DNA of 64,000 nucleotides from Lactobacillaceae bacterium UBA5807 (GCA_002418005.1 DIDF01000056.1:17860-81859); one strand, 5' to 3'. Counted from the first letter of the stretch, positions 27,982 to 38,579 are shown. Program-made: numbers and translations. The notes: generated by a model from the letters alone, not told the origin.

Positions 27982-29067
27982 TTACTTATTTTCAGGAATG
28001 TATGGATTATCAGGAACGCGTACCAAATCACGCTTTACAAGCTCTTCGGCAATCTGAACGGCATTCCAGGCAGCCCCTTTAAGTAAGTTATCAGAAACAA
28101 CCCACATATTAAAGGCACCTTTATTTTCAAGGTCTGGACGAATACGACCGACAAATGTGTCTCGTTTACCTTCAGCCAAAATTGATTGAGGATAAATTTG
28201 ATGAGCAGGATCATCCTGAACAACTACTCCAGGAGCCTTTTCCAAAAGATCTCTAATTTGATCAGCAGTTGCCGACTTATCCTCAACTTCAAAGTAAACA
28301 GTCTCACCATGAGCAATTCTGATTGGAACACGAACACAGGTAGCAGTAACTTTGATATCCTTGGCGTTCATGTCGTTAAGAAGAATCTTCTTTGTTTCGT
28401 GAATCATCTTCCACTCTTCATGGGTATATCCATCATCATGGAATACATCAATTTGAGGAAGTAAATTAAATGCCATTTGATAATGCTTTTTATCACCCTT
28501 GGTTGGTAAAATCTTAGGATGAACCGGTTCCCCATTAAGAACTTGTTGAGATTCTTCCATCAATTCATTAAGAGCTGATTGACCAGCACCAGAAACAGCT
28601 TGGTAAGTGGAACAAATGACCTGTTTTAAACCAAACTTACGGTAAATTGGGCCAAGGGCCATAACCATTTGAATAGTTGAACAGTTGGGATCAGAAAGAA
28701 TTCCTCTGTGTTCTTCGACTCTATCAGCATTAATTTCTGGGACAACCAAAGGAACTTCGGGATCCATTCTAAAGTGACTGGTATTATCAACACAAACCGC
28801 ACCGCGTTTTACAGCTTCTGGAAGATACTTAGCAGAAACAGATCCCCCTGCAGAAGCGAGAACTAAATCAATGCCATTAAATGAATCAGGTGTGGTCTCT
28901 TCAACAGTAAGTTCTTTGCCTTTAAACTTTAGCTTTTTGCCTGCTGATCTTGAAGACGCCAGTAATTTAACACTCTTAGTTGGAATAGTTGATTGTTCCA
29001 ATTGTTGAATCATTCTTGTTCCAACAGCACCCGTAGCACCTAAAATCGCAACGTTATATTCTCTCAT
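27982..29067 (-). CDS. asd: Aspartate-semialdehyde dehydrogenase
   Basis: Reduces aspartyl phosphate to aspartate semialdehyde, the second step toward lysine, threonine and methionine. The 361-residue protein has the NADP motif [10 protein letters not shown] (11-20) and the catalytic Cys in DPNCSTIQM, with the acid/base His later in the RIAHGE region. It is the last gene of the lysA operon, 31 bases after patA, with no promoter or terminator between them. Confidence 0.95.
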   Translation of the reverse strand: MREYNVAILGATGAVGTRMIQQLEQSTIPTKSVKLLASSRSAGKKLKFKGKELTVEETTPDSFNGIDLVLASAGGSVSAKYLPEAVKRGAVCVDNTSHFRMDPEVPLVVPEINADRVEEHRGILSDPNCSTIQMVMALGPIYRKFGLKQVICSTYQAVSGAGQSALNELMEESQQVLNGEPVHPKILPTKGDKKHYQMAFNLLPQIDVFHDDGYTHEEWKMIHETKKILLNDMNAKDIKVTATCVRVPIRIAHGETVYFEVEDKSATADQIRDLLEKAPGVVVQDDPAHQIYPQSILAEGKRDTFVGRIRPDLENKGAFNMWVVSDNLLKGAAWNAVQIAEELVKRDLVRVPDNPYIPENK

Positions 29068-29098
29068 TTTGAACGAAATCCCCTTCTCTTATTTTTTA

Positions 29099-30286
29099 TT
29101 ATTCTGTAACCATAGCTAAATATTTTTCCATTCGATCCATGCATAACTTGATGTCTTCATCAGAAGCTGCATAAGAAAGTCTGATGTAGCCTTCACCACC
29201 GGGTCCAAAAGCAGAACCTGGGGTTACACCAACTTTGCCTTTTTTAGCTAAATCTTTAGCAAATTCAAGCGAAGACATGTGAATGTGTTCAGGAATTTTA
29301 ACAAAGATATAAAATGCTCCATGGGGTTCCACAATATCAAATCCCATGTCTGCTAAACGACCAGCAATATAGTCACGTCGTTTTTGATAAATATCTTTCA
29401 TAGCTTTAGGATCCTGCAATCCATTTTCAAGGGCTTCAGCTGCAGCATATTGAGCAGGATTTGAAGGAGCAGTGACAACAAAAGCATGAACTTTAGTTGC
29501 TTCTTTAACAAAGTCAGCCGGTGCAGCAATATAGCCAACTCGATACCCGGTCATTGCGTGAGACTTTGATAAGCCATTGATTAAAATAGTTTGTTCTGGA
29601 AGCATGCTGGCAATGGAGTAATGTTGGACACCATAAGTCAGTTCTTTATAAATTTCATCGGCAATTACAAACATCTTGTGCTGAGAAATAATATCAGCCA
29701 AAGATTGTAATTGATCTTTGCTGTATTCAACACCGGTGGGGTTACCTGGGTAATTAAGTAATACTGCTTTGACACTATCACCATACTTATCCAAAGCACC
29801 TTGAAGTTTTTCAGGAGTCAAAACAAAATCATCGGCTGAGGTATCAATTGTGATGATGTCAGCCCCAGTTAATCTAATGATTGGAAAATACAAAGCAAAT
29901 GTTGGAGTTGGAACAATAATCTTATCGCCGGGATTTAAAAGAGCGTTGATTGAATCATAAATTGCTTCGGTTGCACCGACAGTGACAATGATTTCTGATT
30001 CTGGATCATACTCAACGCCAGTGCCATCTTGGAGATAATGACTAATTGCTTGGCGAAGTTCAATAATCCCTGGTTGAGCAGAATAATGGGATTTATTTTC
30101 TTTGATGCTTTCAATTGCAGCTTGTTTTACATGTTCTGGAACATCAAAATCGGGTTCACCAATAGTCAACTTTACAATTCCAGGAATCGGTGAAATTTCT
30201 TGATCAAATTCCCGAATTCCGGATGGAGCAACTTCCTCAACTTTCCTGTTAACAATTCCTGAAAGCTTCTTATCTAACTGTGGCAT
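29099..30286 (-). CDS. patA: Aminotransferase PatA (N-acetyl-L,L-diaminopimelate aminotransferase)
   Basis: A fold-type I PLP aminotransferase of 395 residues. The PLP lysine is in LSKSHAMTGYR; NYPGNPTG and ADEIYKE are the usual Asn and Asp motifs, and the Arg of YIRLSYA binds substrate carboxylate. Position between dapB and asd in a lysine operon with acetyltransferase and deacetylase genes points to the N-acetyl-DAP transaminase step. Wider amino-acid activity cannot be excluded. Confidence 0.88.
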   Translation of the reverse strand: MPQLDKKLSGIVNRKVEEVAPSGIREFDQEISPIPGIVKLTIGEPDFDVPEHVKQAAIESIKENKSHYSAQPGIIELRQAISHYLQDGTGVEYDPESEIIVTVGATEAIYDSINALLNPGDKIIVPTPTFALYFPIIRLTGADIITIDTSADDFVLTPEKLQGALDKYGDSVKAVLLNYPGNPTGVEYSKDQLQSLADIISQHKMFVIADEIYKELTYGVQHYSIASMLPEQTILINGLSKSHAMTGYRVGYIAAPADFVKEATKVHAFVVTAPSNPAQYAAAEALENGLQDPKAMKDIYQKRRDYIAGRLADMGFDIVEPHGAFYIFVKIPEHIHMSSLEFAKDLAKKGKVGVTPGSAFGPGGEGYIRLSYAASDEDIKLCMDRMEKYLAMVTE

Positions 30287-30304
30287 AATATCCTCCCATT
30301 TTTC

Positions 30305-31078
30305 CTATAAAATATTTTCCAATCCAACAATAAGTTCTTTTGCCTTTGCAGCAGCTGGAACCGCTAATTTGACTCCGCCCATAAAGGACTGACGGTCAAA
30401 CGAATCTTGTCTAATCGTCAATGCCTCACCAGTACTGCCAAACAAAACCTGTTCGTGGGCAATGTAGCCGGGTAAACGAACGGAATGAATTCTAACACCC
30501 TTATAATCGCCACCACGAACACCAGGCACTGATTCCTCTGATTTGGATTCATCCACTGAACCTCTTGCCTGAGCGATCATTTTAGCCGTACTCAGAGCCG
30601 TCCCTGATGGAGCATCCAGTTTATCTGCATGATGCATTTCAATAATTTCTGCGTGAGGCATGTATTTAGCAGCTTCTTTGGCAAACTTCATCAGCAAAAC
30701 CGCTGAAATTCCAAAGTTTGGAGCTAAAATACCGCCAACACCTGTTTGTTTAGCCAACTTAACAAGTTCATTTTGCTGTTCATCGGACATCCCAGAAGTT
30801 CCAATTACCGGATGTATTCCGTGATTTATCGCAAATTTAGCATTATTAAACACTGCCGTTGGAACAGTAAAATCAATCCAAACATCTGCATTAACATTTA
30901 TTTTATCAAAATTATTAAAAATAGCTACATTATTTGCAAGATCGTAATCAGAAGGATTTGTTGTCTTCAAAGCCGGATTAAAAATTCCAACTAACTGAAA
31001 ACTATCAGAATCATTTACCATTTCAACAGTCTTTTTTGCCATTGATCCCGGAAAACCAGCGACAAGAATCTTAATCAT
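30305..31078 (-). CDS. dapB: 4-hydroxy-tetrahydrodipicolinate reductase
   Basis: Reduces the DapA product with NAD(P)H. The 257-residue protein has the nucleotide-binding start VAGFPGSMAKK and the signature EMHHADKLDAPSGTA holding the catalytic His and Lys. The glycine-rich loop is GFPGSMG-like with Ala in one position, within family range. It lies 21 bases after dapA and 18 before patA in the lysine operon. Confidence 0.95.
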   Translation of the reverse strand: MIKILVAGFPGSMAKKTVEMVNDSDSFQLVGIFNPALKTTNPSDYDLANNVAIFNNFDKINVNADVWIDFTVPTAVFNNAKFAINHGIHPVIGTSGMSDEQQNELVKLAKQTGVGGILAPNFGISAVLLMKFAKEAAKYMPHAEIIEMHHADKLDAPSGTALSTAKMIAQARGSVDESKSEESVPGVRGGDYKGVRIHSVRLPGYIAHEQVLFGSTGEALTIRQDSFDRQSFMGGVKLAVPAAAKAKELIVGLENIL

Positions 31079-31099
31079 TAGATTTGTTTCTCCTCTTTT

Positions 31100-31999
31100 T
31101 TAAGCTCTTAATTTTGGTAACAAAGCATCAGCCTTCATATCCAATTGGCCAGCCAAAGTCTTAAGCTCGTCATCATTAAGCGGCAAGATTGGCAAGCGAC
31201 ATGAACCAACAGGATATCCAGTAGCATTAAGGACTGCCTTAACACATGATGGTGACGGATGAGAGAACAAAGCAGAAACTTTTGGTGTCAAGAAACGCAT
31301 AAGCTGTCCAGCTCTTTGATAATCACCATTATCAAGTGAGTCATACATTTCGCGCATTTGTTTGCCATAAACATGACTGATAACAGAAACAACTCCATTG
31401 CCGCCAACAACTTTAGCAAACAATGCTTGGGCATCTTCACCGGTATATACGGCAAAATCATCATCAGTCCGTTCTACTAAGTCTTCGAAGTCAGCCATTG
31501 TAGTACACTGTTTTACACCAGCAATGTTGGGGTTGTGTGAAAGTTCAACAACTGTGTCATTACTCATTGTGACGCCTGTTCGACCAGGAATGTTATAGAT
31601 AAATAGTGGAATTTCAGAGGCCTTGGCAACTGTGGTGAAGTGAGCAATCATCCCACGTTGATCTGGCTTGTTGTAATAAGGAACCACAACAAGGGCATAA
31701 TCGATGCCAGGAATTTCGCTAACTTCTTTGGTAAAACTTGCAGTCTCGGCAGTGTTGTTGCTGCCAGTTCCAGCAATGATTTCGGCTCTTCCGTGAACTA
31801 TTTTTGCAAATTCTGTATACAAATCGATCTTTTCATCATGGCTTAAAGTTGGAGTTTCACCAGTAGTACCACCAATAACAAATCCCTTTGAACCAGTTTC
31901 CAATAAATGATTGGTCAACTTATCCAAACGGGCAAAATCTAATTTACCGTCATCTCCAAAAGGTGTAACAATCGCAGTCATAATATCTGCTTGAATCAT
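31100..31999 (-). CDS. dapA: 4-hydroxy-tetrahydrodipicolinate synthase
   Basis: Condenses pyruvate with aspartate semialdehyde, the first committed lysine step; 299 residues. Motifs are [10 protein letters not shown], the catalytic Tyr in YNIPGRTGV, and the Schiff-base Lys in IAGVKQCTT. Two start codons are possible: the upstream ATG at 32008 is inside the AAAGGATG ribosome binding site, so ATG 31999 is preferred. Confidence 0.95.
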   Translation of the reverse strand: MIQADIMTAIVTPFGDDGKLDFARLDKLTNHLLETGSKGFVIGGTTGETPTLSHDEKIDLYTEFAKIVHGRAEIIAGTGSNNTAETASFTKEVSEIPGIDYALVVVPYYNKPDQRGMIAHFTTVAKASEIPLFIYNIPGRTGVTMSNDTVVELSHNPNIAGVKQCTTMADFEDLVERTDDDFAVYTGEDAQALFAKVVGGNGVVSVISHVYGKQMREMYDSLDNGDYQRAGQLMRFLTPKVSALFSHPSPSCVKAVLNATGYPVGSCRLPILPLNDDELKTLAGQLDMKADALLPKLRA

Positions 32000-32017
32000 A
32001 GTAATCATCCTTTCTAC

Positions 32018-33190
32018 CTATTTATAATCATTCATCCGATAATCCAAAAACTTGGTAATTGCTTGAACTCCGAGTTCAATTGATTCTTCTTTAGGGTTCA
32101 AAGTAGCTGAATGAAGTTGTGATTTATCTTCAACACCAAGCCAAAACATTGTTCCCTTAATTTTACTTAATAAGTATCCAAAGTCCTCACCAGTCATAGC
32201 CGGTTGAGTTTCGATAAAGTTAACTTCTGGCTGGTTCTTCATAAAATCAATAAAGTGCCGAGTCAATTCAGGATTGTTCTCTACTGGAAGATAACCACCC
32301 TGATTAAATTCAATGTTTACCTTTGCTCCGTAACTGGTAGCAATTCCTTGACCAACTTGTTTGATTCTTTGAACAATATGTTCAATCATCTTTTGAGTTA
32401 GCCCTCTAATTGTCCCTTCAATTCTGGCACGGCCGGCGATAACATTTCTAATTGTTCCAGCATCCATTTTGCCAAAAGTAATTACGCCGCCTTCAATTGG
32501 ATCAACGCTTCTTGAAACAATTGTTTGAATCTGGTTGATAAATTGAGAAGCTGCAACAACCATATCATTTGCTAGTTGAGGATAAGCCGCATGACCACTT
32601 TTGCCAATCAAATCGACATTAACTTCTGTGGTCCCTGCAAAAAGGGTGCCCATCCGACAACCAATTGCTCCAGCGGGTAACTGTGGATTATCATGCAATC
32701 CATAAAACTCATCAGGCAGCCACTTACCTTTGAAAACTCCTAATTCGTATGCAACCTTACCGCCATTATCATTTTCTTCGGCAGGCTGAAAGAAAAATAT
32801 CATATTATCTTTTGGTTGATGAGCCGCAAAATAACTTAATACCCCTAAAGCCACCGTCATATGAATATCATGCCCACAGGCATGCATTACACCTGGATGT
32901 TTAGAAGAAAATGGTAACCCAGTTTTTTCTTCAACTGGTAAAGCATCAATGTCAGTTCGATAACCAACAGTTAGTTGAGGATTGCTTCCTTTGACATAAA
33001 CTAGAATGGCGGTAGGAAGCTTTTCAACTTCTCTAATTTCCAAAAATTCTTGATTAAAGCTTTTAATTATTTTTAAAAGGTAATCATGAGTTTGAACTTC
33101 ATGCATTGCCAATTCTGGAATCTGGTGAAGATGCCGTCGAATTTCAATTAACTGCTTTTCTGTTAATTCTTGATCTAGTACCTGCGACAT
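32018..33190 (-). CDS. dapL: N-acetyldiaminopimelate deacetylase
   Basis: An M20-family metallo-amidohydrolase of 390 residues that removes the acetyl group from N-acetyl-L,L-DAP. The metal motif is MHACGHDIHM, with the catalytic Glu pair in FQPAEEND. RRHLHQIPELA at the N terminus is typical of the group. Position between dapH and dapA supports this role over general hippurate hydrolase or carboxypeptidase activity. The symbol follows Bacillus usage; elsewhere dapL means a different enzyme. Confidence 0.9.
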   Translation of the reverse strand: MSQVLDQELTEKQLIEIRRHLHQIPELAMHEVQTHDYLLKIIKSFNQEFLEIREVEKLPTAILVYVKGSNPQLTVGYRTDIDALPVEEKTGLPFSSKHPGVMHACGHDIHMTVALGVLSYFAAHQPKDNMIFFFQPAEENDNGGKVAYELGVFKGKWLPDEFYGLHDNPQLPAGAIGCRMGTLFAGTTEVNVDLIGKSGHAAYPQLANDMVVAASQFINQIQTIVSRSVDPIEGGVITFGKMDAGTIRNVIAGRARIEGTIRGLTQKMIEHIVQRIKQVGQGIATSYGAKVNIEFNQGGYLPVENNPELTRHFIDFMKNQPEVNFIETQPAMTGEDFGYLLSKIKGTMFWLGVEDKSQLHSATLNPKEESIELGVQAITKFLDYRMNDYK

Positions 33191-33196
33191 AGTTAA

Positions 33197-33907
33197 TCAC
33201 AACTTTCTTAAAGCATCTTCAAGGCCGGTTTTTGATTTAGTCTTGGCATCGATATCTTTAATCTTTCTTGCTGGTACTCCAGCAACTAGGGTATGAGCAG
33301 CAACATCTTTAGTAACAATTGAACCGGCGGCAACCACCGCCCCATCCCCAACGGAGACGCCTTCAATAACAACGGCATTTGCGCCAACTAAAACATTATC
33401 TCCAATTTGAACTGGTTTTGCAGAAGCAGGCTCGACAACTCCGGCTAGAACTGCACCGGCACCAATATGTGAATGTTTACCAACAATTGCTCGACCACCC
33501 ATAACAACACCCATATCTATCATGCTGTCATCACCGATCTCTGCGCCAATGTTAATAATTGCGCCCATCATCACAACAGCATTATTTCCTATTGTAACTT
33601 GGTCTCTAATTACTGCCCCTGGTTCAATTCTGGCATTAACATTTTTAATATCCAAAAGGGGAACGGCTGAATTTCTTGAATCATTTTCAATTTCAGTATT
33701 TTCAATTATTGATTTGTTCTTGTCCAAGAATGGTTTAACGTCTGTCCAGTCCCCAAAAAGGACTGCTGTCTTAGACTCAACAAATGCTTTAATTGCCTCA
33801 GGAATCTGAACTTGGTTTAAATTTCCTTTTACATAAACCTTGACTGGGGTTTTCTTTTTAGCATTTGCAATAAAATCAATAATTTCTTGAGCATCCATCT
33901 TTTTCAA
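33197..33907 (-). CDS. dapH: Tetrahydrodipicolinate N-acetyltransferase
   Basis: Adds acetyl from acetyl-CoA to tetrahydrodipicolinate, opening the acetylase branch. The 236-residue protein has an N-terminal alpha domain and a left-handed beta helix of hexapeptide repeats ([19 protein letters not shown]). It ends with [17 protein letters not shown], typical of hexapeptide transferases. Start TTG 33907 has GAGGGA about 8 bases upstream; the internal ATG 33898 is too far from it. Also named dapD in some annotations. Confidence 0.93.
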   Translation of the reverse strand: MKKMDAQEIIDFIANAKKKTPVKVYVKGNLNQVQIPEAIKAFVESKTAVLFGDWTDVKPFLDKNKSIIENTEIENDSRNSAVPLLDIKNVNARIEPGAVIRDQVTIGNNAVVMMGAIINIGAEIGDDSMIDMGVVMGGRAIVGKHSHIGAGAVLAGVVEPASAKPVQIGDNVLVGANAVVIEGVSVGDGAVVAAGSIVTKDVAAHTLVAGVPARKIKDIDAKTKSKTGLEDALRKL

Positions 33908-33921
33908 CTTTATTCCCTCAC

Positions 33922-35223
33922 TTATAATGTTTGATCTAATGAAACAATGTCATCTAACGTTTCTCTTCTAATTGCTAATTTGGATTTGCCATTTTCAACA
34001 AACACCACGGCAGGCCGCGGATTACGATTATAATTGGAAGCCATTGAATAACCGTATGCTCCGGTTGCTAACATTGCTAAGACATCCCCAGGTTTTGTCG
34101 CTGGCATTTCTTGATCCTTAATAAGGATATCACCAGATTCACAGTATTTACCGGCAATTCGAACATCCTCCTTGATTGGAGCGTTCGGATTGTTAGCAAG
34201 TACCGCTTCATACTTGGCCTGGTATAAAGCGGGCCGAATATTATCACCCATGCCACCATCAACGGTGACATAAGGTTTAATGCCTGGAACATCTTTTCGC
34301 GAACCGATGGTATATAAATTATACCCAGCAGGACCAACGATTGAACGACCAGGCTCAATCCAAACTGCTGGCATCTTTATTCCCAACTCAGCCGCTTTTG
34401 ACTTAATTGTTTTAACAATGGCATCCACAAACATCTCTGGCGCAATCGGATCATCGCCCTCAACGTATTTAATTCCAAAGCCACCGCCAACATTAACAAC
34501 TTTGGCTTCATAGCCAAGTGATTTTTTCCAGTCGGCTAAAGTTTCAATTAGCTTGGCTGCTTCCATCTCAAATCCTTTAACTTCAAAAATCTGTGACCCA
34601 ATATGAGCGTGAATGCCGATCATATTCATTTCGGGAATTGCTAAGACTTCTTGTAAAGCCTTTTTACCTTGGCCGCTTTGAATATCGAAGCCAAACTTAC
34701 TGTCAACTTGACCAGTTTGATCATATTCATGGGTATGGGCTGAAACTCCGGGGGTCAGGCGCAGCATAACGTCGATCTTACTATGACTTTCCTTTAAGAT
34801 ATCAGCGAGAAGATCAATTTCATGAAAATTATCAAGCATTACAACACCGATATGATTTTTAACCGCCATTTCTAATTCTTCACGTGATTTATTATTGCCA
34901 TGAAAGCTTACACGATCCATCGGAAAGTGGGCTTTAATTGCGGTATAAAGTTCGCCGCCGGAAACCACATCAATATGAGCCTTTTCTTGTTCTACCAACT
35001 GAAACATTGCAATACAAGCAAAAGCTTTGCTGGCGTAACTAACAGCGTAATCAACGCCGTTTTGTTCAAAAACCTTTTGGAAATGATGTATTTGATCTCG
35101 GATTGATTTGACATCATAGACAACCAGTGGGGTTTTATATTGTTTAACTAAATTCAATGTATCCACACCGCCAATTTCCATATGGCCGGCTTGATTTGTA
35201 TTAATTCCACTGTTTGTATCCAT
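33922..35223 (-). CDS. lysA: Diaminopimelate decarboxylase
   Basis: Makes lysine from meso-DAP. The 433-residue PLP enzyme has the PLP lysine in [17 protein letters not shown] (phosphate loop), EPGRSIVG, and the Cys of AGKYCESGD contributed to the partner subunit. The open frame reaches 35286 through the terminator, but GGAGG lies just before ATG 35223. First gene of the seven-gene operon, directly after the riboswitch terminator. Confidence 0.95.
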   Translation of the reverse strand: MDTNSGINTNQAGHMEIGGVDTLNLVKQYKTPLVVYDVKSIRDQIHHFQKVFEQNGVDYAVSYASKAFACIAMFQLVEQEKAHIDVVSGGELYTAIKAHFPMDRVSFHGNNKSREELEMAVKNHIGVVMLDNFHEIDLLADILKESHSKIDVMLRLTPGVSAHTHEYDQTGQVDSKFGFDIQSGQGKKALQEVLAIPEMNMIGIHAHIGSQIFEVKGFEMEAAKLIETLADWKKSLGYEAKVVNVGGGFGIKYVEGDDPIAPEMFVDAIVKTIKSKAAELGIKMPAVWIEPGRSIVGPAGYNLYTIGSRKDVPGIKPYVTVDGGMGDNIRPALYQAKYEAVLANNPNAPIKEDVRIAGKYCESGDILIKDQEMPATKPGDVLAMLATGAYGYSMASNYNRNPRPAVVFVENGKSKLAIRRETLDDIVSLDQTL

Positions 35224-35260
35224 AATTTCCTCCAGAAATTTATTTTTAGATTTAGAGGCA

Positions 35261-35301
35261 TAAAAAAAGATCTTTTTGTTGGGCACTCAACAAAAAGATC
35301 T
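35261..35301 (-). terminator. Riboswitch-controlled terminator before lysA
   Basis: Perfect 14-bp stem (35268-35281 with 35288-35301, 6-base loop), followed on the minus strand by a run of seven T. It lies between the lysine aptamer and the lysA ribosome binding site. The preceding stretch GAATTAGAATAAGAATT could form the competing antiterminator. Confidence 0.93.
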
Positions 35302-35328
35302 TAGAATTAAATTCTTATTCTAATTCAT

Positions 35329-35514
35329 TAATGTTAGCGCTCCGCAAACAACTTGTTGCCTGCGACAGTCCATAGCTTATTGAACTATGTCCCAGCGAGC
35401 TTCGTGCTACTTCACGAAGTGCCTCGGCAACTTCCCCTTTCACTAGGTTCAAAGTTTAAGTAGAAACTCCACTAGCTAATTATGTCGGTTGCAACCTCTA
35501 ATCTATATGTTTAA
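35329..35514 (-). promoter_or_regulatory. Lysine riboswitch (L box) aptamer
   Basis: The minus strand carries the conserved L-box core in order: AGAGGTTGC near the 5' end, GTGAAAGGGGAAGTTGCCGAG, CTGGGACATAGT, ACTGTCGC, and GGAGCGCTAAC at the 3' end. Between these lie paired arms such as GCACTTCGTG with CACGAAGC. It precedes the terminator and lysA. Lysine binding is expected to favour termination and switch off the whole lysA-asd operon. Confidence 0.92.
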
Positions 35515-35523
35515 TTATTACAA

Positions 35524-35552
35524 AGTTTATAATTAATTCACAGATTCGTCAA
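35524..35552 (-). promoter_or_regulatory. Predicted promoter of the lysine operon
   Basis: On the minus strand, TTGACG (35547-35552), a 17-base spacer, then TAAACT (35524-35529). Transcription would start just before the riboswitch aptamer. Confidence 0.65.
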
Positions 35553-35711
35553 CCCTTGAAAGTTATAAAAACCAAATTTTTTCTTTATTTATCCCGGCTT
35601 AAAGCATTTTTCATGAAAATAAATCAATTTTCAGCTTTGCTAATTACATTAAAAATGCTAAACTTTTGCTAATAATACAGAGAATTTTTGACATGGGAGT
35701 GGAAGTTAAGA

Positions 35712-37085
35712 ATGAAAGTCGTTAAGTTTGGTGGCAGTTCGCTTTCAAATGCGGATCAATTTAAGAAAGTTATTAATATTATTAAGGCCGACGATCAGCG
35801 AAAGGTTGTTGTCACCTCAGCTCCAGGGAAAAGATTCAAAGGTGACATTAAAGTGACAGATCTTCTTATTTCGTATGCCAATGCGGTAATTTCAAAAAAG
35901 TCTTTTGAAAAAGTTTTGCAAAAGATAATCAACCGTTATGAAAGCACTGCTGATGTTTTTAACCTTAATCCATCTGTAATGGAAGATATCAAAAACAAAC
36001 TGGTTAATTTACCAAATCATGATTACCCTAATAACCAGTACTTAATGGCGGCTTTCAAAGCTCATGGTGAAAGATTGAATGCCGAATTATTTGCGGAATG
36101 CCTAGAAAAATCTGGAATTCCCGCTCGATTTGTTGATCCAAGTGAAGCCGGGATCATTTTAACTGATGATCCAAACGGAGCATCAGTTGATGACGAAACT
36201 TATGTCAACCTAAGCAAAATTTCTGTTAGCAATCAACGACTGGTCTTTCCAGGATTCTTTGGCTTTACCAAAAAAGGCAATATCGTGACTTTTGCTCGTG
36301 GGGGATCAGATATTACCGGCTCAATTTTAGCTCGTGGACTTTCGGCCGACCTGTACGAAAACTTTACCGATGTTAACGCAATTTATGCAGCCAACCCAAA
36401 TATTGTTGACCACCCTAAAGCAATCAAGAAAATGACATACAGAGAGATGCGTGAACTTTCTTACGCTGGTTTCTCAGTGTTTAACGATGAAGCAATTATT
36501 CCTGCCATCGAAGGTCAAGTACCAATCAATGTTAAAAATACCAATCAGCCTGAACTTGATGGTACAATGATTGTTCCAGAGGATAGTTTTAAGCCAACTG
36601 AACCAGTTACTGGAATTGCCGGTTCAAATAGATTTGCTGCGTTATATCTACACCGTTATCTATTAAATAAAGAAGCTGGCTTCACTTTAAAAATTCTCCA
36701 GGTTCTTTATAAATACGGGATTTCTTATGAACATATGCCTTCTGGAATTGATGATCTTACCATTATTTTTGATAAGAGTCAGATCCCTGATGCTACCATT
36801 CCAAAACTTTGTGCAGACATAAAAAAAGCCGTCCATCCTGATGAACTTCAATGGATCGATGATTACGCAATCATTATGGTTGTTGGTGAAGGAATGCGTT
36901 CAACTATTGGCACAATCGAGAATATCATTCGTCCGTTGGCTGAACATAAAATTGGTGTTCATATGATTAACCAAGGTGCTTCGAGAATTTCAATTATGAT
37001 TGGCACTCGCGAATCAGATGCAAATAATGCGGTAAAATATATCTATACTCACTTCTTCAAATCAGCAAAACCTGTCCTATCATAA
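35712..37085 (+). CDS. lysC: Aspartokinase
   Basis: Phosphorylates aspartate, the entry step to lysine. The 457-residue protein starts with the kinase motif MKVVKFGGSSL and has FARGGSDITGS for substrate binding. Two C-terminal ACT-type units are present (around 305-380 and 385-455, for example VGEGMRSTIG), the usual site of amino-acid feedback. The frame opens at 35688 but GGAAG points to ATG 35712. Divergent from the lysine operon and followed by dapF. No riboswitch is seen on this strand. Confidence 0.94.
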   Translation: MKVVKFGGSSLSNADQFKKVINIIKADDQRKVVVTSAPGKRFKGDIKVTDLLISYANAVISKKSFEKVLQKIINRYESTADVFNLNPSVMEDIKNKLVNLPNHDYPNNQYLMAAFKAHGERLNAELFAECLEKSGIPARFVDPSEAGIILTDDPNGASVDDETYVNLSKISVSNQRLVFPGFFGFTKKGNIVTFARGGSDITGSILARGLSADLYENFTDVNAIYAANPNIVDHPKAIKKMTYREMRELSYAGFSVFNDEAIIPAIEGQVPINVKNTNQPELDGTMIVPEDSFKPTEPVTGIAGSNRFAALYLHRYLLNKEAGFTLKILQVLYKYGISYEHMPSGIDDLTIIFDKSQIPDATIPKLCADIKKAVHPDELQWIDDYAIIMVVGEGMRSTIGTIENIIRPLAEHKIGVHMINQGASRISIMIGTRESDANNAVKYIYTHFFKSAKPVLS

Positions 37086-37109
37086 GACAATTTATAGGAG
37101 GAACAAATC

Positions 37110-38102
37110 GTGGCAAATTTATTAAAGGTCCATGGATCTCAAAACAGTTTCTTTATCTTAGATCAGACTGAACTTAGCCAAAAATTGAGTCAACCTGAAC
37201 TGGTTAACCTTGCAAAAAATATAACTGATGCCAATGAGGGACTATTAGGTGGTGCGGATGGCTTATTAGTAATCGACAAGTCCAACCATCCAAATGTCTT
37301 AGGCAGTATGGAAGTTATAAATGACGATGGCAGCTTAGCTTCAATGTGTGGGAATGGCTTGAGAACGGTCAGTCGTTATTTATCTGAAAAATTCGGGAAA
37401 ACTTCCTTCAAAGTCGAAACGATGAAAGCTGATTTGCAAGTATCTAAAGAAAAAGACCTGGCATCAGGAGTTCCAACTTTTGCTTTAGAAATATCACCTG
37501 TTACTTTCAATAAAGAAAGTCTGCCATTTCAAAACTTAGGTGTAAATAAGCTAATTGATCAAGAAGTTCCAGTCTTCGCAGATGGTTTAAAGTTCACTGC
37601 AATCGCTGTTCCTAATCCCCATTTAATTAGCTTTGTTGATGATTCAGTTTTGCAGTCTGACACCTTGGGTAGAGTTGGCAAAATGCTTAATCAGCCTAAT
37701 AAATACTTCCCAGATGGAGTAAATGTCAGTTTTGCCAAAATTGAAAGTAAAAATCAACTTTTTGTTCGAACTTATGAACGAGGAGTTGGTTTCACCAATG
37801 CTTGCGGAACTGGAATGTCAGCAACCAGTCTGGCATTTTGTCTCACTCACCCCAACCAAGGATCATTTGAACAAACTATCAAAGTCTTCAACCCTGGTGG
37901 AATGGTTAAAACCAGAGTTCACGATCATGGCCAAGGTAATTACACTATTGATTTAATTGGCAACGCAACGTTCACCAATAAAATTGCCATCCCTGATAAA
38001 GATTTATTAAATGGTAATTTAGCTGCTGCCCGAATCTCAGAAACTGGGGAACAAAAAGACTACTTAAACTTTGTTAACGGTTTACAGCGACAAACAATAT
38101 AA
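37110..38102 (+). CDS. dapF: Diaminopimelate epimerase
   Basis: Converts L,L-DAP to meso-DAP, needed both for lysine and for peptidoglycan. The 330-residue protein has the two catalytic Cys in SMCGNGLR and ACGTGMSA, and the start HGSQNSFF. It begins at GTG after AGGAGGAAC and lies 24 bases after lysC, so the two are cotranscribed. With the divergent operon, this completes every step from aspartate to lysine. Confidence 0.95.
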   Translation: MANLLKVHGSQNSFFILDQTELSQKLSQPELVNLAKNITDANEGLLGGADGLLVIDKSNHPNVLGSMEVINDDGSLASMCGNGLRTVSRYLSEKFGKTSFKVETMKADLQVSKEKDLASGVPTFALEISPVTFNKESLPFQNLGVNKLIDQEVPVFADGLKFTAIAVPNPHLISFVDDSVLQSDTLGRVGKMLNQPNKYFPDGVNVSFAKIESKNQLFVRTYERGVGFTNACGTGMSATSLAFCLTHPNQGSFEQTIKVFNPGGMVKTRVHDHGQGNYTIDLIGNATFTNKIAIPDKDLLNGNLAAARISETGEQKDYLNFVNGLQRQTI

Positions 38103-38157
38103 CTAGATCTTTTCATTTTTCTGAAATAATAAAAGCTCTTTTTAATAACCACAAAAA

Positions 38158-38192
38158 TTACCACCAATTCATTGTCTGGATTGGTGGTTTAT
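38158..38192 (+). terminator. Terminator after dapF
   Basis: ccaccaat (38161-38168) pairs with attggtgg (38180-38187), followed by a TTTATTATT stretch. Confidence 0.8.
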
Positions 38193-38228
38193 TATTCCTT
38201 TAGCAAAAAACAGTCTCTTATTTTTAAA

Positions 38229-38279
38229 TGACGAAAAAGGCAGTCAACCCAATTAGTGGGCTGACTGACTTTTTCGTCA
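38229..38279. terminator. Bidirectional terminator
   Basis: A long stem of about 21 bp with two mismatches (38229-38250 with 38258-38279), loop aattagt, with A-rich and T-rich ends. It closes the minus-strand unit that ends at 38286 and backs up the dapF terminator. Confidence 0.85.
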
Positions 38280-38285
38280 CTTCAA

Positions 38286-38579
38286 CTACTCATCTAGTTC
38301 TTTAGCAATTTTTTGTCTAATCTCTTTAATTGATTGGTATATCAAAAGGTAGGTATAAAAACCACGATAAGACCCTATCCCATTAACCATTATCAAAGCT
38401 CCTAAAGCAAACGAAACCTGGCTGAAGGGTATTGTTAAAGCAAAATACGTAAATAGAGCTAACATTGAAAGTGTAAACACTTCAAAAACTGTCGCTGTTG
38501 CAACTGCCCAGTACTCATCCATTAACTGACTTTGAAGAACGGCTAACTTTTCGTGCTGATCGTTTTTAAAATTAATCAT
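38286..38579 (-). CDS. Small membrane protein of unknown function
   Basis: A 97-residue protein with two clear membrane segments (about residues 25-47 and 51-70), a basic/acidic soluble start, and a charged C-terminal helix IKEIRQKIAKELDE. GGAGG lies 10 bases before ATG 38579; a TTG slightly closer to the RBS is an alternative start. It is third in a minus-strand cluster of three unrecognised genes lying divergently beside the helicase gene. Confidence 0.65.
   Translation of the reverse strand: MINFKNDQHEKLAVLQSQLMDEYWAVATATVFEVFTLSMLALFTYFALTIPFSQVSFALGALIMVNGIGSYRGFYTYLLIYQSIKEIRQKIAKELDE

Noticed and set aside
35511..35711. Second lysine riboswitch before lysC
   Set aside because: The plus-strand leader between the divergent promoters lacks the L-box core; all of the core motifs lie on the minus strand.
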